DNA of 64,000 bases from Ceratotherium simum simum (Eukaryota > Chordata > Mammalia > Perissodactyla > Rhinocerotidae). The position numbers were made by a program, and so were the translations under genes. The stretch lies in contig NW_004454160.1 in NCBI RefSeq assembly GCF_000283155.1, forward strand, positions 6,949,338 to 7,013,337. The letters run 5' to 3'. Below are positions 12,011-23,726 of this stretch, in pieces; position 1 is the first letter of the stretch, and each line of letters starts with the position of its first letter. The notes under the pieces were generated by a model. It had not been told where the DNA came from. It saw only the letters and a program-made list of their open reading frames with translations, and searched no databases.

Positions 12011-13084
12011 GGTCATTTCCTCAGTCTATCTCACCACAAGACTTCTTAAAATCCAGTAGTTTCCTCTCTCTGATATCATTCATTTGTCATCCAACAAACT
12101 ACTTGTGTGCCTGCTCTACACCAGGCACTCTCCTAGACACTGGGTGAGATGCAAGATGAAAAAGACTTGGTCTTTTCGCTCAGAGAGCTTACAGTCTAGT
12201 GAGGAGTAAAAAGCATGGGGACATATATAAGATTTGAATGACGGAGTCAGGGAACACATTCAGAGAAGGCACTATTTGAGCGTGGTATGGTCAAAGAAGT
12301 TTCAGAGTTTAATGTAGCTGGAGTTCATTTGTCCATTCAGCAAATATCTATTGAGTATCTTCTGTGTGCCAGGCACTATATTAGAAGTTAAAGATACAAA
12401 GAAGAAAAGGCATGGTCCATCCCCTGAAAGAGCTTACAGTTCAGCAGAGAAGTGGCAGGATATGGAATTCATAAAGTAGATTGAGTTAGATTTTTGAAAG
12501 GCAATGAAAAGCTATTAGAGGTTTGATCCGACAGGTATTATGAGGGAATCTATGCTTAAAGAGAGATCTGGTGGCAGCAGGGAGGTGGATAGCTGGCTAG
12601 AGTGGGTGAAGACTAGAGAAAGAGAGCCTAACTAGGAAACTATGATGAGGGTTTGATCCAGCAGGGAACACGGAGAGAGGGAGGCAGATATGTGAACTAT
12701 CTCCTCCCAGACAAAGTCAGAGCAGCTGGAGAGGGGGATGGAGCTGTTGCTAGTTGGAAGCATAGGGTATGACATCCCCCTAGGGCCTAGAGCCTGGATT
12801 CATTGTTGCAGACAAGAAGTGACTTGCTCAGGAGCTGCAGTACTTAAGGCCAAGGAGGAGAAGCTCACCAAAGGCTGCGTCTTGAGAGAGGCTGAGTCAC
12901 AAACCTAGGCAAACCATCCAAACAAGCAGTGAATCCAAGGGGCCAGGAGGAAAAAGAGAATTCAGGTAGAAGCCAACAGTTGTAAAACTGGGAAAACCAC
13001 ATGAGAGTGAAGATTTGAAGTAAAAGATAGGACGCAGAACATGGAAAAATCCTTTGAACCTATAAGAAGGACTCCTCAATGATT

Positions 13085-14440
13085 CTTTTAATCTAGACTC
13101 CAAGAAACTTTTTATTTGGAAATAATTTCAAATGTATAGAAAAGTTGCAAGAATAATAAAAAGGGCACCCATATACCCTTCACTCAGATTCACTTATTAA
13201 CATTTTGCCCCTTTTGTTTTAATATTTGCATTCTCATATAGGTAGACAGATAACACATACATACACACACATTTTTTTCTGGCCATTTGAAAGTAAATTG
13301 CATACATCATGACCCTTATCCCTTAATATTTGAATGTGTTAAGAATAAGTACCTTCTGTTACATACACAATATACACAATTATCAATTCCAGGAAACTTA
13401 ACATTGATATAATACTTTGATCTACCATCTATATTCCAAATTTTGTCAATTAATCCAATAATGTTCTTCTTACCGTTTTTTTCCCTTCCAGTACAAGATC
13501 CAGTTTAGGATCATATTTTGCACTTAATTGTCATATCTCTTTAGTCTCATTTAATCTGAAACAGTTCTTTAGCTTTTCTGGATATTTTTAAGAATACTGT
13601 CTTTGCTATTTTTAAAAATACAGTCATGTACAACATAACATTTTGGTCAACAACAGACGGCATATATGACGGTGGTCCTGTAAGATTAGTACCGTATAGC
13701 CTAGGTGTGTAGTAGGCTATACCATCTAGGTTTGTGTAAGTATCCTCTATGGTGTTCATACAACAACGAAATCTCCTAAAGATGCATTTCTCAGTATGTA
13801 TCCCTGTTAATGAGGGCATGACTGTACAGGCCCTTTTTTTTTTTAAATAATAGAATGTTCATCATTTGATGTTTGTCATTTATGTTTGTCTCATGTTTAT
13901 TCATTATTAGATTCAGGTTATCCATTTCTAGCCAGAATACTACAAAAGTGATGTTGTGTCCTTCTCAGGATATCATACCCAAAGTCAGATGATGTGTGTG
14001 TCTCTCACTGGGTGATAATAATTTTGAACACCTTGTTGAGGCGTCTGACTTCTCCACAGTATATTTTATTATTTTTTTCCTTGTAATAAGCAATCTGTTT
14101 GGAGACACCTTAGACCATGCAAATATCCTGCTTCTCATTAGACATGTTCCCCTAGATTTAGCATCTATTGATGATTCTTGCCTGTACCAATCCTCCCTTA
14201 TCTCTTATTAATTAATAAATTAATTTAGTTATCTAGTTATTAATGATACAGACTCATGGATTACTATGTTTTTCAGTGGTTTATAATTCCTTACTTTCTT
14301 TAATTATTTGGGTGCTGAAATTTTCCAGGTTTAGTCAGTGGGTGCCTTTTCAAGTTCCTCTTTTTTTTTTGGCATGTCCCCGTAATAAGATGTTTCAGAC
14401 TCATTTTGTAGTTTCCCTCCCCCAGTCCTAGAATAGCCAT
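13085..14440 (+). repeat. Old L1M-type repeat with a nested DNA transposon
   Basis: Long match to a common placental repeat: 'ggaaataatttcaaatgtat', 'aaagttgcaagaataataaa', 'ttgtcatatctctttagtct', then after an insertion 'agattcaggttatccatttc' and 'gatgattcttgcctgtacca'. I assign it to the L1M 3' region from memory, so the family name is tentative. Confidence 0.55.
13619..13826. mobile_element. Short TcMar-like DNA transposon (208 bp)
   Basis: The ends are the inverted repeats TACAGTCATG (13619-13628) and CATGACTGTA (13817-13826). The interior motif 'tagcctaggtgtgtagtagg' is that of a familiar non-autonomous mammalian DNA transposon. It interrupts the surrounding L1M-like repeat, so it inserted later. 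Confidence 0.75.
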
Positions 14441-15359
14441 TTCTCTGAGGAGTCCTGGTTCCTTTTATGAGGAATTATATTAGAAAACAAGATCTGAGAA
14501 CCAGGCCCACAATGATTTCTTATAGGATGCTTGTGGCCTTGGCTGTGAATGCCAACCCCGAATGGACAATTTCCCTTCTCGTCCCTTCCCCCAAGGTTGC
14601 AAGACTGAGGTGTCCCTAGGATTTTTCTTTCCAAGACTCCTTTAGGGTATCTTTAGCAAAGAAAGCTTGGGTAGGAGACTGTGGCAGACATTGTTCATTG
14701 CCTGTTCAATGACTAGTAAGGATTAGCTAACTGCTATGGCAAACAACCCCCACATCTCAATGGCTTAACACAATTAAGTTTTATTGCTTGTCCACATTGT
14801 CAGACTATTGTAGGTGCTAGAGCTAAGTACCAGGGATGAGAGGGTTGCTCTGCTCAATGAGGTCATTCAGGGATTCAGGCATCTTCCATCTAGATTCTTG
14901 GAGCTTCACCATTCCTTAGAGCCTTGGATTTCTCCACTGGATGCTTTGCATCTGGCCAGAAATAAAGGAAAGAAGAAATATGGATGATGGGTGTGGGAAG
15001 TTTTTATAGGCCAGGCCTGGAGGTAGCAAACACATACATCTCTTCTGCACACATTATGTTGGTGGGAACTCAGGAACATGGATGCTGCTAACTGCAGAGA
15101 GGTTAGGAGATGATGTAATCTAGCTGTGTTCCTAAGAGGAAAAGAGATATGATTTAGTAAAACATAAGCCAGTCTCTGCCACACTTATCCAAAAGCCATT
15201 CCCTATATTACTTCTTCCCTGTTAATAGATTCCCAGTTTTGTTCAGATTGAATGAAGATCCTTTGATTTCAGGGAAGGCAAGTTCCTCCCCCCAAATCAG
15301 GGGGTAAAGCACAGTTGGTCTAAACCAATCCTGGTAATTCCATTTCTCTTTGCCAACGA

Positions 15360-15980
15360 TTGGTCTAGGAGTAGGTATAGGACTCAGTTCTGGTCGATGA
15401 AGTATGAAAGGAAATCTGCTGGGAGGCTCCCAGGGAAATTTTTCTCTTGCATAAAAAAGACAGAACATTAAGAGAAGAAAGTCTTTTGCTCCTGCCTCTG
15501 TCTTTTTGCTGAGACAAAGGAATGAAGACGAGGCCTAGAGCTACCATGGCCATCTTGTGACCATAAATGCGACAGCAAAGATGAAGACAGCAACATGCTG
15601 AGGACAACAGAGGAGACAGATAGAAAGAATGGGTCCTTGATGACATAGTTGAGCTTCTGATTGAACCTGGAACTTCCCACTTCTGGACTTCTTTTTTTTT
15701 TTTGCTGAGGAAGATTTGGCCTGAGCTAACATCTATGCCATTCTTCCTCTATTTTGTATGTGGTTTGCCACCACAGCATGGCTGACAAGTAGTATAGGTC
15801 CCTACCTGGTATCCAGGCCCATGAACCTGGCCCACTGAAGCGGAGTGTACTGAACTTAACCACTATGCCACGGAGCTGGCCCTGGACTTCTTTTAAGCAA
15901 ATAAATGTTCTATGTTTTAAGAACAGTGTTTTCTGTTATTTGCAGCCAAAATCAGTCTTAACTGATATAGGAGAGAACTA
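15360..15980 (+). repeat. Ancient LTR-like repeat split by ERE
   Basis: 'gctaccatggccatcttgtg', 'gaacctggaacttcccactt' and, after the ERE, 'ttttaagaacagtgttttct' resemble the end of an old MaLR/ERVL-type solitary LTR. It is non-coding and diverged, and the family is not certain. Confidence 0.45.
15696..15881 (-). mobile_element. ERE-type SINE, minus strand
   Basis: Poly-T, then 'ctgaggaagatttggcctga', 'ccaccacagcatggctgaca', ending at the head 'ccactatgccacggagctgg'. A 13-bp target-site duplication (CTGGACTTCTTTT) lies at 15683-15695 and 15882-15894. Confidence 0.93.
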
Positions 15981-16137
15981 GGGGAGATTTTCTAGAAGCA
16001 GCAGCTAATCTTTGGTGTCCAAATGTTCTGAGAAGTAAAGGAGAATAAAAATTGAAGAGTGGCCAGTGGATTTGGCAATTAGAAGGTTGCTGTTGATCTT
16101 GGTAAAAGCAATTTTACTGGCATAGTCGGGGCAGAAG

Positions 16138-16528
16138 CCAGCCCTGGTGGTCTAGTGGATAAGATTCAGCACTCTCACTGCTGCAGCCTGGGTACGTTTC
16201 CCAGTCGGGAACCACACCACCCTTCTGTCAGTTGTCATACTGCGGCAGCTGCATGTTGCTGTGATGCTGAAAGCTAAGTACCAGCAGGGTCACCCATGGT
16301 GGACAGGTTTCAGCAGAGCTTCCAGACTAAGACAGGCTAGGAGAAGAACCTGGCTACCCACTTCTGAAAAAAAATGGCCCTGAAAACCCTATGAATAACA
16401 GTGGAGCATTGTCTAAGACAACACTGGAAGGAGAGAGGATGGTGCAAAAAGACCAGGGAGGGTTCTGCTCTGCCGTACACAGGGTCGCTAGGACTCGGAA
16501 TCGACTCGTTGGCACTAACAACAAAGTG
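16138..16528 (+). mobile_element. tRNA-type SINE with RTE-like 3' end
   Basis: The head 'ccagccctggtggtctagtg' is tRNA-like. The 3' part ('gggtcgctaggactcggaat', then 'cgactcgttggcactaacaac') has the signature of SINEs mobilised by RTE-clade LINEs. A 10-bp target-site duplication (GGGGCAGAAG) lies at 16128-16137 and 16529-16538. It differs in structure from the ERE elements in the rest of the window. Confidence 0.75.
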
Positions 16529-17754
16529 GGGGCAGAAGCAATGTGGTTCCTACGTGGGATTTTTCATAGTATGAGTGGTGATTGACATTTTTCATAGTAT
16601 GGGTGGTTTGGTCCGACTGGGTGATAGAATCTGTTCTGGTCAGTTCCCATATTCAGCTCTCAATATCCAAGGAAGCTTCTTGGGTCTGTGTAGTCCACTT
16701 CAGCTACATCTGGGAAATCATGAACTGAATCATTTTGACTGCTCTATCACTTCTCACAGGAATAAGCCAGGAAAAGTTGTTCTGGCCCCTTAACTGGTTT
16801 CATGAAGGGCAAATCTGGCATGCGCGAAGGGGGTTAGATTAAGACTTTTTAAAATTGTGTGTCTTCCAAGATTTATTTTGACTATATAATAAATCCCAGG
16901 CACTGAGTTAGACAGAATAAAAAGATGACTAAAGCACATTCCGTGCCCTCAAGGGCCTCACAATCTAGTTAAGAAGACAAATTAGGAACAATTATGACAA
17001 GTCTGTGAGATTGTTCCTCAAAGTGGTATTACAAATGCTGAGGGATGTAACAGTTAACTGTCTGGAGGTCACTGTGGAAGCTTCTAGAAGTATTGCCATT
17101 GACTGAGCCGGGACTTAAGGAAGATGAAACTACTTCTGCTAGGGCATAAGTGAGATACTATTTGTGTTTAGTAACTATCTTAAGTACATTTTTCATGCAA
17201 AATGTGAATAGAAAAATAAATGTGCCGTTATATTATCATACAAGGGGGACATGAGCTCTTAGGTGTGACAGGTACTCTCTTGAGAAGAAGAGGTCATTGG
17301 TCTGTGGTAGGCTGCCAGAGAACTGTGGGGTTAGATGCTAAAACCAGGGCAGCGATGAGTGTGGTATACAAAGCTGAGAAGTGAAGCTCTTACCTGCATA
17401 GGAAACTGCCCAGGATAATCAGGTGAGTGAGTACTCTCCATTTCATCAGGAAGGTCCTCCTCTATGTTGTGAGAAGGCTTTGTCTCCTCCCTGCCTCCAC
17501 ACTTCCCTCCTTCCCCAGCATCTCCCCACCAAAGCTGGGATGGTTGCTGGGGCTGAATAGTGTGATTGCAAGTAGAAATCTGACTTGCCTGCTCTCAAGT
17601 CTAAATTTTGTTAGTCTTGTTTCCTTTTTGCATCAGAATAGGACATTTTAGGGACTGAGTCCCAGCAGAAATGATGGCTTTGGTGGAATAGGAGTTTGGA
17701 TGAAGGCCATGCCTGTGGGATTGAAGAGGAAGAGTCAAATACAAGTAATTAGAA

Positions 17755-17880
17755 GAAAGAAGGTGAAACTAGAGGGGTGGTGGCTGCACAACCTTGTGAA
17801 TGCACTAAATGCCACTGAATTGTATACTTTTAAAATGGCTAATTGTATGTTATGTGAATTTCACCTCAGTTAAAAAAAAG
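17755..17880 (+). repeat. Old L1 3' end
   Basis: 'gcactaaatgccactgaatt', 'gtatacttttaaaatggcta' and a poly-A are the typical terminal sequence of an old L1 lineage. Confidence 0.65.
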
Positions 17881-18458
17881 GAGAGGATGGGAGGTTTGCA
17901 GGATTTAGAGATAATGGGCAAGAGACTTTACCTCTAATTTTCCTAATTTTCTTGGGTCAACCCAGAGACTCTTCTGGGGGAAGAGCAAATGTCTCGAATA
18001 CTCGTACAACCCATGTTTACTCCTCCTCAGACCCTCCTCCCCCCATAATCAGTTATATTTCCTCCCTTATCTACACATAACCATCTTACTCTCATTTTCT
18101 TCATATGCCAACCCATTATTCATCAAAACCAACAGATCTCTCCCTTTGCCTGGATCATCATAGTTTCTCATTATCATGCCTCCGCCATTCTGTAGCTTCT
18201 CACCTTTTCTTTGACCAACTGTTACACAAGCTTTTAGCGCCTGCTTTTCATATGTCTTTCCCTATCATCAATTCTAAGCAAAATCCAAAGCCAAAACAAA
18301 TGCTGTGGGAAGGCACACAGAGACCCACAGGGAAGAGAGCAATACATCAGGACAGGAACTCGAAATTTAATAATTGAATATTTGTGCTAAGTCATTTTGC
18401 ACTTCCTACAAACTCAGAAATCAAAAAGGCCCTAATGAAGTGTGCCTTGCGTAACACA

Positions 18459-18619
18459 ATTCCTACTAACACTAGGCTCCAAAGCCCATGTTTTTACTCT
18501 ATACTGGACATCCTGGGAGCACTGAGGTTGGTCAGACAGAAGCCTATTTTCACATCAGAGAATCTACCCTCTAGGGTTTTGAGAGGGCACCTCCTTCTAC
18601 CCCACCCCAATGGAGAGAA
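18459..18619 (+). repeat. Arm 1 of a perfect 161-bp inverted repeat
   Basis: These 161 bases are, as far as I can read, exactly the reverse complement of 18855-19015. This arm begins abruptly inside a MIR-derived stretch ('attcctactaacactaggct' after unrelated sequence), so it looks like the derived copy. The arms are separated by a 235-bp spacer. Confidence 0.95.
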
Positions 18620-18854
18620 CCACTTGCTAACCACTTGTTGACAGCTTACAAATTTTATAAAAGTGAGCTTCCAAAAGTAATAATAAAAAACTTAAGTTAA
18701 ATTCCGAGCCAAAGATGAAGATTGTTATTTTGAGATTTCTTAAACTCTCTTCTATAGTTAACTGAATTCTGATGCTTTGAGCACTGTGAATAAACCCTGA
18801 GTAATTTATTCAGCAAAATAGTTATTAGTACCAACCACATGTCCTCAGTTAAAT

Positions 18855-19015
18855 TTCTCTCCATTGGGGTGGGGTAGAAGGAGGTGCCCTCTCAAAACCC
18901 TAGAGGGTAGATTCTCTGATGTGAAAATAGGCTTCTGTCTGACCAACCTCAGTGCTCCCAGGATGTCCAGTATAGAGTAAAAACATGGGCTTTGGAGCCT
19001 AGTGTTAGTAGGAAT
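18855..19015 (-). repeat. Arm 2 of a perfect 161-bp inverted repeat
   Basis: This arm pairs with 18459-18619 at 100% identity. Here the MIR homology runs on without a break past 19015 ('cctcactttcctcatcctta'), so this is the likely original copy. Confidence 0.95.
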
Positions 19016-19110
19016 CCTGATTCTTCTAGTTACTAGGTTGTGATAGTGGGCATGCTCATGAGCCTCACTTTCCTCATCCTTAAAATGGAGATGGTAATAC
19101 CTTTTCCATA
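18977..19110 (+). repeat. MIR SINE spanning the inverted-repeat boundary
   Basis: 'acatgggctttggagcctag', then 'cttctagttactaggttgtg', then 'cactttcctcatccttaaaa' follow the MIR order in plus orientation. Only its 5' part is present in arm 1. Confidence 0.75.
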
Positions 19111-19394
19111 CCTCCCTCATTCCATCCATCAGAGAATTTCTTCAATGTCACTTCCAAAAAATATCCTGAATCCACTACTATTCATCCCCACTGATACTGT
19201 CTGTGGAATCAGAAGTCTATGAGAAGTGAAATATAGAATACTAATAAATATGGATTTTTCAGTCCTTTCTTGATTAAGAGAGTGCAGGTTTTATTTATGT
19301 ATATGTTGACTAGGAGCCTTGCAAAGAGAAGATGTACTCTCATGAGCCAAAAATTACCTTGTTCATTCAGGTGATCTTCTGTAAGGATGTAGAA

Positions 19395-20069
19395 TACAGT
19401 AGTCCCCCCTTATCCACAGTTTCACTTTCCATGGTCAACTGTAGTCTGAAAATATTATATGGAAAAATCCAGAAATAAACAACTCCTAAGTTTTGAATTG
19501 CCGCCGTTCTGAGTAACGTGATGAAATCTTGTGCCATCTTGCTCCATCCCACCCGGGATGTGAATCATCCCTTTGTCCAGCATATCAATGCTGTATATGC
19601 TGCCTGTCCATCATTCACTGGGTTATCAGATCGACTCTCATGGTATCTCAGTGCTTGAGTTCAAGTAACTCTTATTTTACTTAATAATGGTCCCAAAGCA
19701 CAAAAGTAGTGATGCTGGCAATTTGGCCATGCCAAAGAGAAGCTGTAAAGTGCTTCCTTTAAGTGAAAAGGTCCTCCTCTATATTTCCTTATTAAGTTCT
19801 CGACTTAATAAGGAAAGAGAAAAAATCGTATGCTGAGTTTGCTAAGATCTACGGTAACTTTTACTACAGTATATTGTTATAATTGTTCTATTTTATTATT
19901 AGTTATTGTTAATCTCTTGATGTGCCTAATTTATAAGTTAAACTTTATCATAGGTATGTATGTATAGGAAAAAACATAGTATATATAGGGTTCGGTACTA
20001 TCCATGGTTTCAGGCATCCACTGGGGGTCTTGGAACATATGCCCCTGAGGATAAGGGGGGACTACTGTA
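19395..20069 (+). mobile_element. Tigger-type DNA transposon with perfect 21-bp TIRs
   Basis: The terminal inverted repeats at 19395-19415 and 20049-20069 are exact reverse complements (TACAGTAGTCCCCCCTTATCC) and include the TA target dinucleotide of the Tc1/mariner superfamily. The interior around 19686-19850 retains a degraded piece of Tigger transposase: the frame begins Met-Val-Pro-Lys-His-Lys-Ser-Ser, and a later 'Arg-Lys-Glu-Arg-Lys'-like stretch follows an inserted palindrome. It is a 675-bp internally deleted, inactive copy. Confidence 0.85.
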
Positions 20070-20689
20070 TTAAAACTTGGTGAATTAAACAAAAAGACTC
20101 AATTCAGACTGAATTTGACTATGCTGTGTTCTCCATTATATCTTACAGATCTCTCCTCATAGATGCAGATATTCAAAGATCAGGACTAATGTTATTCTCT
20201 ATAAAATTTTATTGTTAAAACTTCATAATAATTTAAATAATTTAAAAAGTAAGAATTCTTTGATAAATGAATTTTTTTACTGATGAATCCTAGTCTCTCA
20301 GGAAATGTAACCTCTAACGCCAAGGCTCATGTTGACTCCAAAGCAAGTAAAACATGTTTTTTTCTCTTCAGTACATAGTTATAAAACATGTCTATTATAG
20401 AAAATAGTGTTAATTCATAAAATATTCAAGTTATTTACTTGTATTGTAAATAAACTCACGCATTTTTTCTTCCTTTCTTCATTCCCCCCCAATATGTGTA
20501 TCTATATAATATCTTTGGGTATATATATATGTTTATATATACACTTCTCCTTTGTGAAAGCTTTGGTAGAGAAAAAGCTATGTCTTTCTCCCTTTAGCTG
20601 CTGGTGCTAAAGAGGTAATGCTAATAGATTTGTATCCAAACACAATGCAAAGTCCCCTTCTTCCAAAAACCCAGTTCAGCTCACCAATC

Positions 20690-21308
20690 TCACTGCAGCA
20701 GAAACTTCGTAATTGGTATTCCTGCTTTCACTCTTGCCTCATTCTCCATCCGTTGCTTTTAAAAATATATATCAGATCGTATCACTCCCTGCATTAAAGC
20801 ACTCCAGTAGCTTCCCATTATACTTAGACTAAAACCCAACCTTCTTACTTTAACCTATAAGTCACTTCTGATCCAACTTCTGCCTCCCTCTCTGAGCCTA
20901 TCTCCTCTTCTTTTCCCTCTCTGACACTTGCTTTTCTTGACATTCCTTGGGCACAAAGCTCATTCCTATCACAGTCTTTGCGCTGATGCTATCCCAGGTC
21001 TTTACCTGGCCAGCTCCTTTTCATCACTCAGGTCACAACTTAAGTGTCATTCCCACAGAGACACCTTCCTTGACCTGTATCTGAACTACTCCTCACTCCC
21101 ATTAGCCAGTTTTATTTTCTTCTTAGCACTTATCACAATCTGATTTTTATTTATGTATACTGCCAGTCTCTCTCCTTTAGAGTGTAAGTTTCATGTGTGC
21201 AGGACATGTTCTGTCTTGCTCACTATTTTATATCTCCAAAGTCTAGAACACATGCCTGGCACATAGTAGGAATTCAATAAATATTTGTTGAAGGAACGAA
21301 TGAATGAA
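20690..21308 (+). repeat. L2 LINE 3' region
   Basis: One of the clearest L2 copies in the window: 'atcactccctgcattaaagc', 'cttcccattatacttagac', 'gacaccttccttgacctgta', 'atgcctggcacatagtagga', ending 'atttgttgaaggaacgaatg'. Confidence 0.85.
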
Positions 21309-21499
21309 TTTATGGACACTAGTTTTCTCATAGGACAGTTGCAAGATTTAGAGATAATATTTATAAAGTGTCTGCCAAGCTAAGCTTTCAATAGTTGTTT
21401 GCCCCTTGAGGGCTAAGAACTCTGCTTTATTCCCTGTTTGAGGAAAATAGTATTTATTGAGGGAGGATTGCCTAAAGGGTGTGCAATCCACCCATTCCT

Positions 21500-22320
21500 C
21501 CAGATTAATTTATTCATTCAATCAGTGTTTATTATTAAGAACTGCCATGTATTCTAGACACTAGGGATACAACAGTGAACAATACAGATAAAAAAAAAAG
21601 TCCTAGAGTTCACATTCTAGTACAGTGAGCACGTACTAACCTCAATAAGTACATGATATAGTGTGTTATAAAGTGGTAAGTGCTCTATGGAGAAAAAGCA
21701 AAGAAGGGGGAGAGGGTGTGGCAGGCAAATGTTTGCAATTTTAAATAAGATGACCGAGAATAGTCTTGTTGAGCAAAAACTTGAAGGAGGTGAGGGAGCC
21801 ATGTAGGTATCTGAGTGGAAAACATTCTAAGGAGAGGGAACAAGTGGGGTGAGCACTTACCTGGCACACTGGAGTAACTGCAGGGAGGTCCGCGTGCCTG
21901 GAGTAGAGTAAGTGTAGGGTGGGGAGTAGTAGGAGAGAAGGTGGCAGATCATGTGGGCCATGCAGACCACTATGAGAACTTTGGTTTTTATTCTGAGCGA
22001 GCTGGAAAGACATTGGAGGATTTGAGCAGAGAAATAACAAGGTATCATTTATATCTCGCTTGCTGTGGGTACTAGACAGTGTATTTGGTGGGGGAGAAGG
22101 GCAGTGTTGGAAGCAGGGAGCACATTTAAGAGGCTATTGCAGTAACTCAGACATGAGACAAAGGTTACTTGGACAAAGGTGGTAGAGGTGAACATGGTGA
22201 AAAGAAATAAGATTCGGGATATGTTTCAAGGTGGAGTCAACAGGATTTATTGACAGATGGTAGTGTGGGTGGGAGGGGAAAGCAAAGAGAAAGGGAGAAC
22301 AGGAAACCAAGCCCACTAGA
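21500..22320 (+). repeat. Long ancient mammal-wide repeat
   Basis: 'agacactagggatacaacag', 'gagttcacattctagtacag', 'atcatgtgggccatgcagac', 'tattgcagtaactcagacat' and 'caacaggatttattgacaga' occur in the order of an abundant placental repeat whose family name I cannot state. This is its longest copy here. Confidence 0.6.
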
Positions 22321-22959
22321 GAAACCTAATAGGATTGCTCAGCAGTGTGGAAGGCCATGTGATGTATGAGATCATGAAATTAAAATGAAACAAGTCAGCC
22401 TGGTTGAGTGATTTCTCCAACAACATCTAGCTGTTCCAGTGAAGGCAAAGAGTGGATAGATAGTATGATTTATCCACAGTTGGAGTTTTTCAAGGCAAGT
22501 TTGTCTGAGTGAGAGAAAAAAAGGGAGTTATATTATATTGATGGATCATGGGATGCAGTCAGATGAAGGTGGGAAGTGGAGTTTGGAGAGGGCTTATGAA
22601 TAGTAAAACATTGGCAGTGGAGGTACTTGAGCAAGTAAGCTGGGAAAAAAGAAGGTTTAAAATTGAGATTTCAGATGTAGTACAATTTCTGGTAATGACT
22701 GGGTGGTAAGGTAGAGGGAAATAAGGTCTTTGAAGATGGAGGAGGTCAAGGAAACTGAGAGGCCAGATGTCGAAGTCATCCAGAGTGAAGACAGAGTTCC
22801 AAAGGAGGAAGTGAACACGTGGAGATGTGGGGAGAGCGTGGAAGCTCCTTGCCCTTTCCCCATACTTTGCCTTATGTATCTCTTTCATTTGAGTTATATC
22901 CTTTTATAATAAACTAGTGATCTAGTAAGTAAAATGTTTCTCTGAGTTCTGTGAGCTGC

Positions 22960-23230
22960 TCTAGCAAATTATTTGAATACAAGGAGGGGGTTGTTGGAAC
23001 CTCCAATCTATAGCTGGTCAGTCAGAAGCACAGGTGACAGCCTGGACTTACAATTGGCATCTGAAGTGGAGGGTGGAGGGCAGTCCTGTAGGACTGAGCC
23101 CTTAGCCTGTGGGATCTGATGCTATGTCCAGGTAGATAGTGTCAGAACTAAGTTGAATTATAGGACACCCAGCTGGTGTCAGAGAATTGTTGGTCGGCGG
23201 GGGACCCCCCCAACCAATTTAGGAATTGGG
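22960..23230 (+). repeat. Unassigned ancient repeat, LTR-like
   Basis: 'ggtcagtcagaagcacaggt', 'gactgagcccttagcctgtg' and 'aggacacccagctggtgtca' recur widely in placental genomes. I cannot name the family. Confidence 0.45.
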
Positions 23231-23425
23231 TGCTCAGAACCTTTTAGCAGGTTTTCTCCAAACTTTATATCCCTGACTCCCTACACACCAGGAGTCTGGT
23301 CCCACGCTGAGGCTTTGTTTCTACATAGCCTGATTAGTAGTGTAAGTGAACTTGACCCAATTTTCTTGGTTCCTCAAAGGAACATTTCAATGAGCACATT
23401 AAGATATGATTGTTTGTAGTTGGAG

Positions 23426-23726
23426 GCCAGCCCCATGGCCTAGTGGTTAAGTTTGGCCCGCTCTGCTTCGGCGGCCTGGGGTTCACAGGTTCATATCCCA
23501 GGCGCAAACCTACACAACTCATCAAGCCATGCTGTGGTGGCGACCCACGTATAAAGTAGAGGAAGATTGGCACAGATGTGGGCACAGTGCTAATCTTCCT
23601 CAAGCCAAAAAGGAGGAAGACTGGCAACAGATGTGAGCTCAGGGATAATCTTCCTCAAGCAAAAAAGGAGGAAGATTGGCAACAGATGTGAGCTCAGGGC
23701 GACTCTTCTTCAGCAAAAAAAAAGAA
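23426..23726 (+). mobile_element. ERE-type SINE with three tail units
   Basis: Head 'ggccagccccatggcctagt' and a body close to the horse-like ERE form ('actcatcaagccatgctgtg'). Three successive tail units follow, each opening 'gaggaaga(t/c)tggca' and closing with an 'ttcctc' or 'ttcttc' motif. The target-site duplication is unclear. Confidence 0.88.

Noticed and set aside
18384..19129. Two open frames encoding the same 50-residue stretch, which first suggested a duplicated small gene
   Set aside because: They are simply the two arms of the inverted repeat, and the sequence includes part of a MIR. No start context, splice sites or homology supports a gene.
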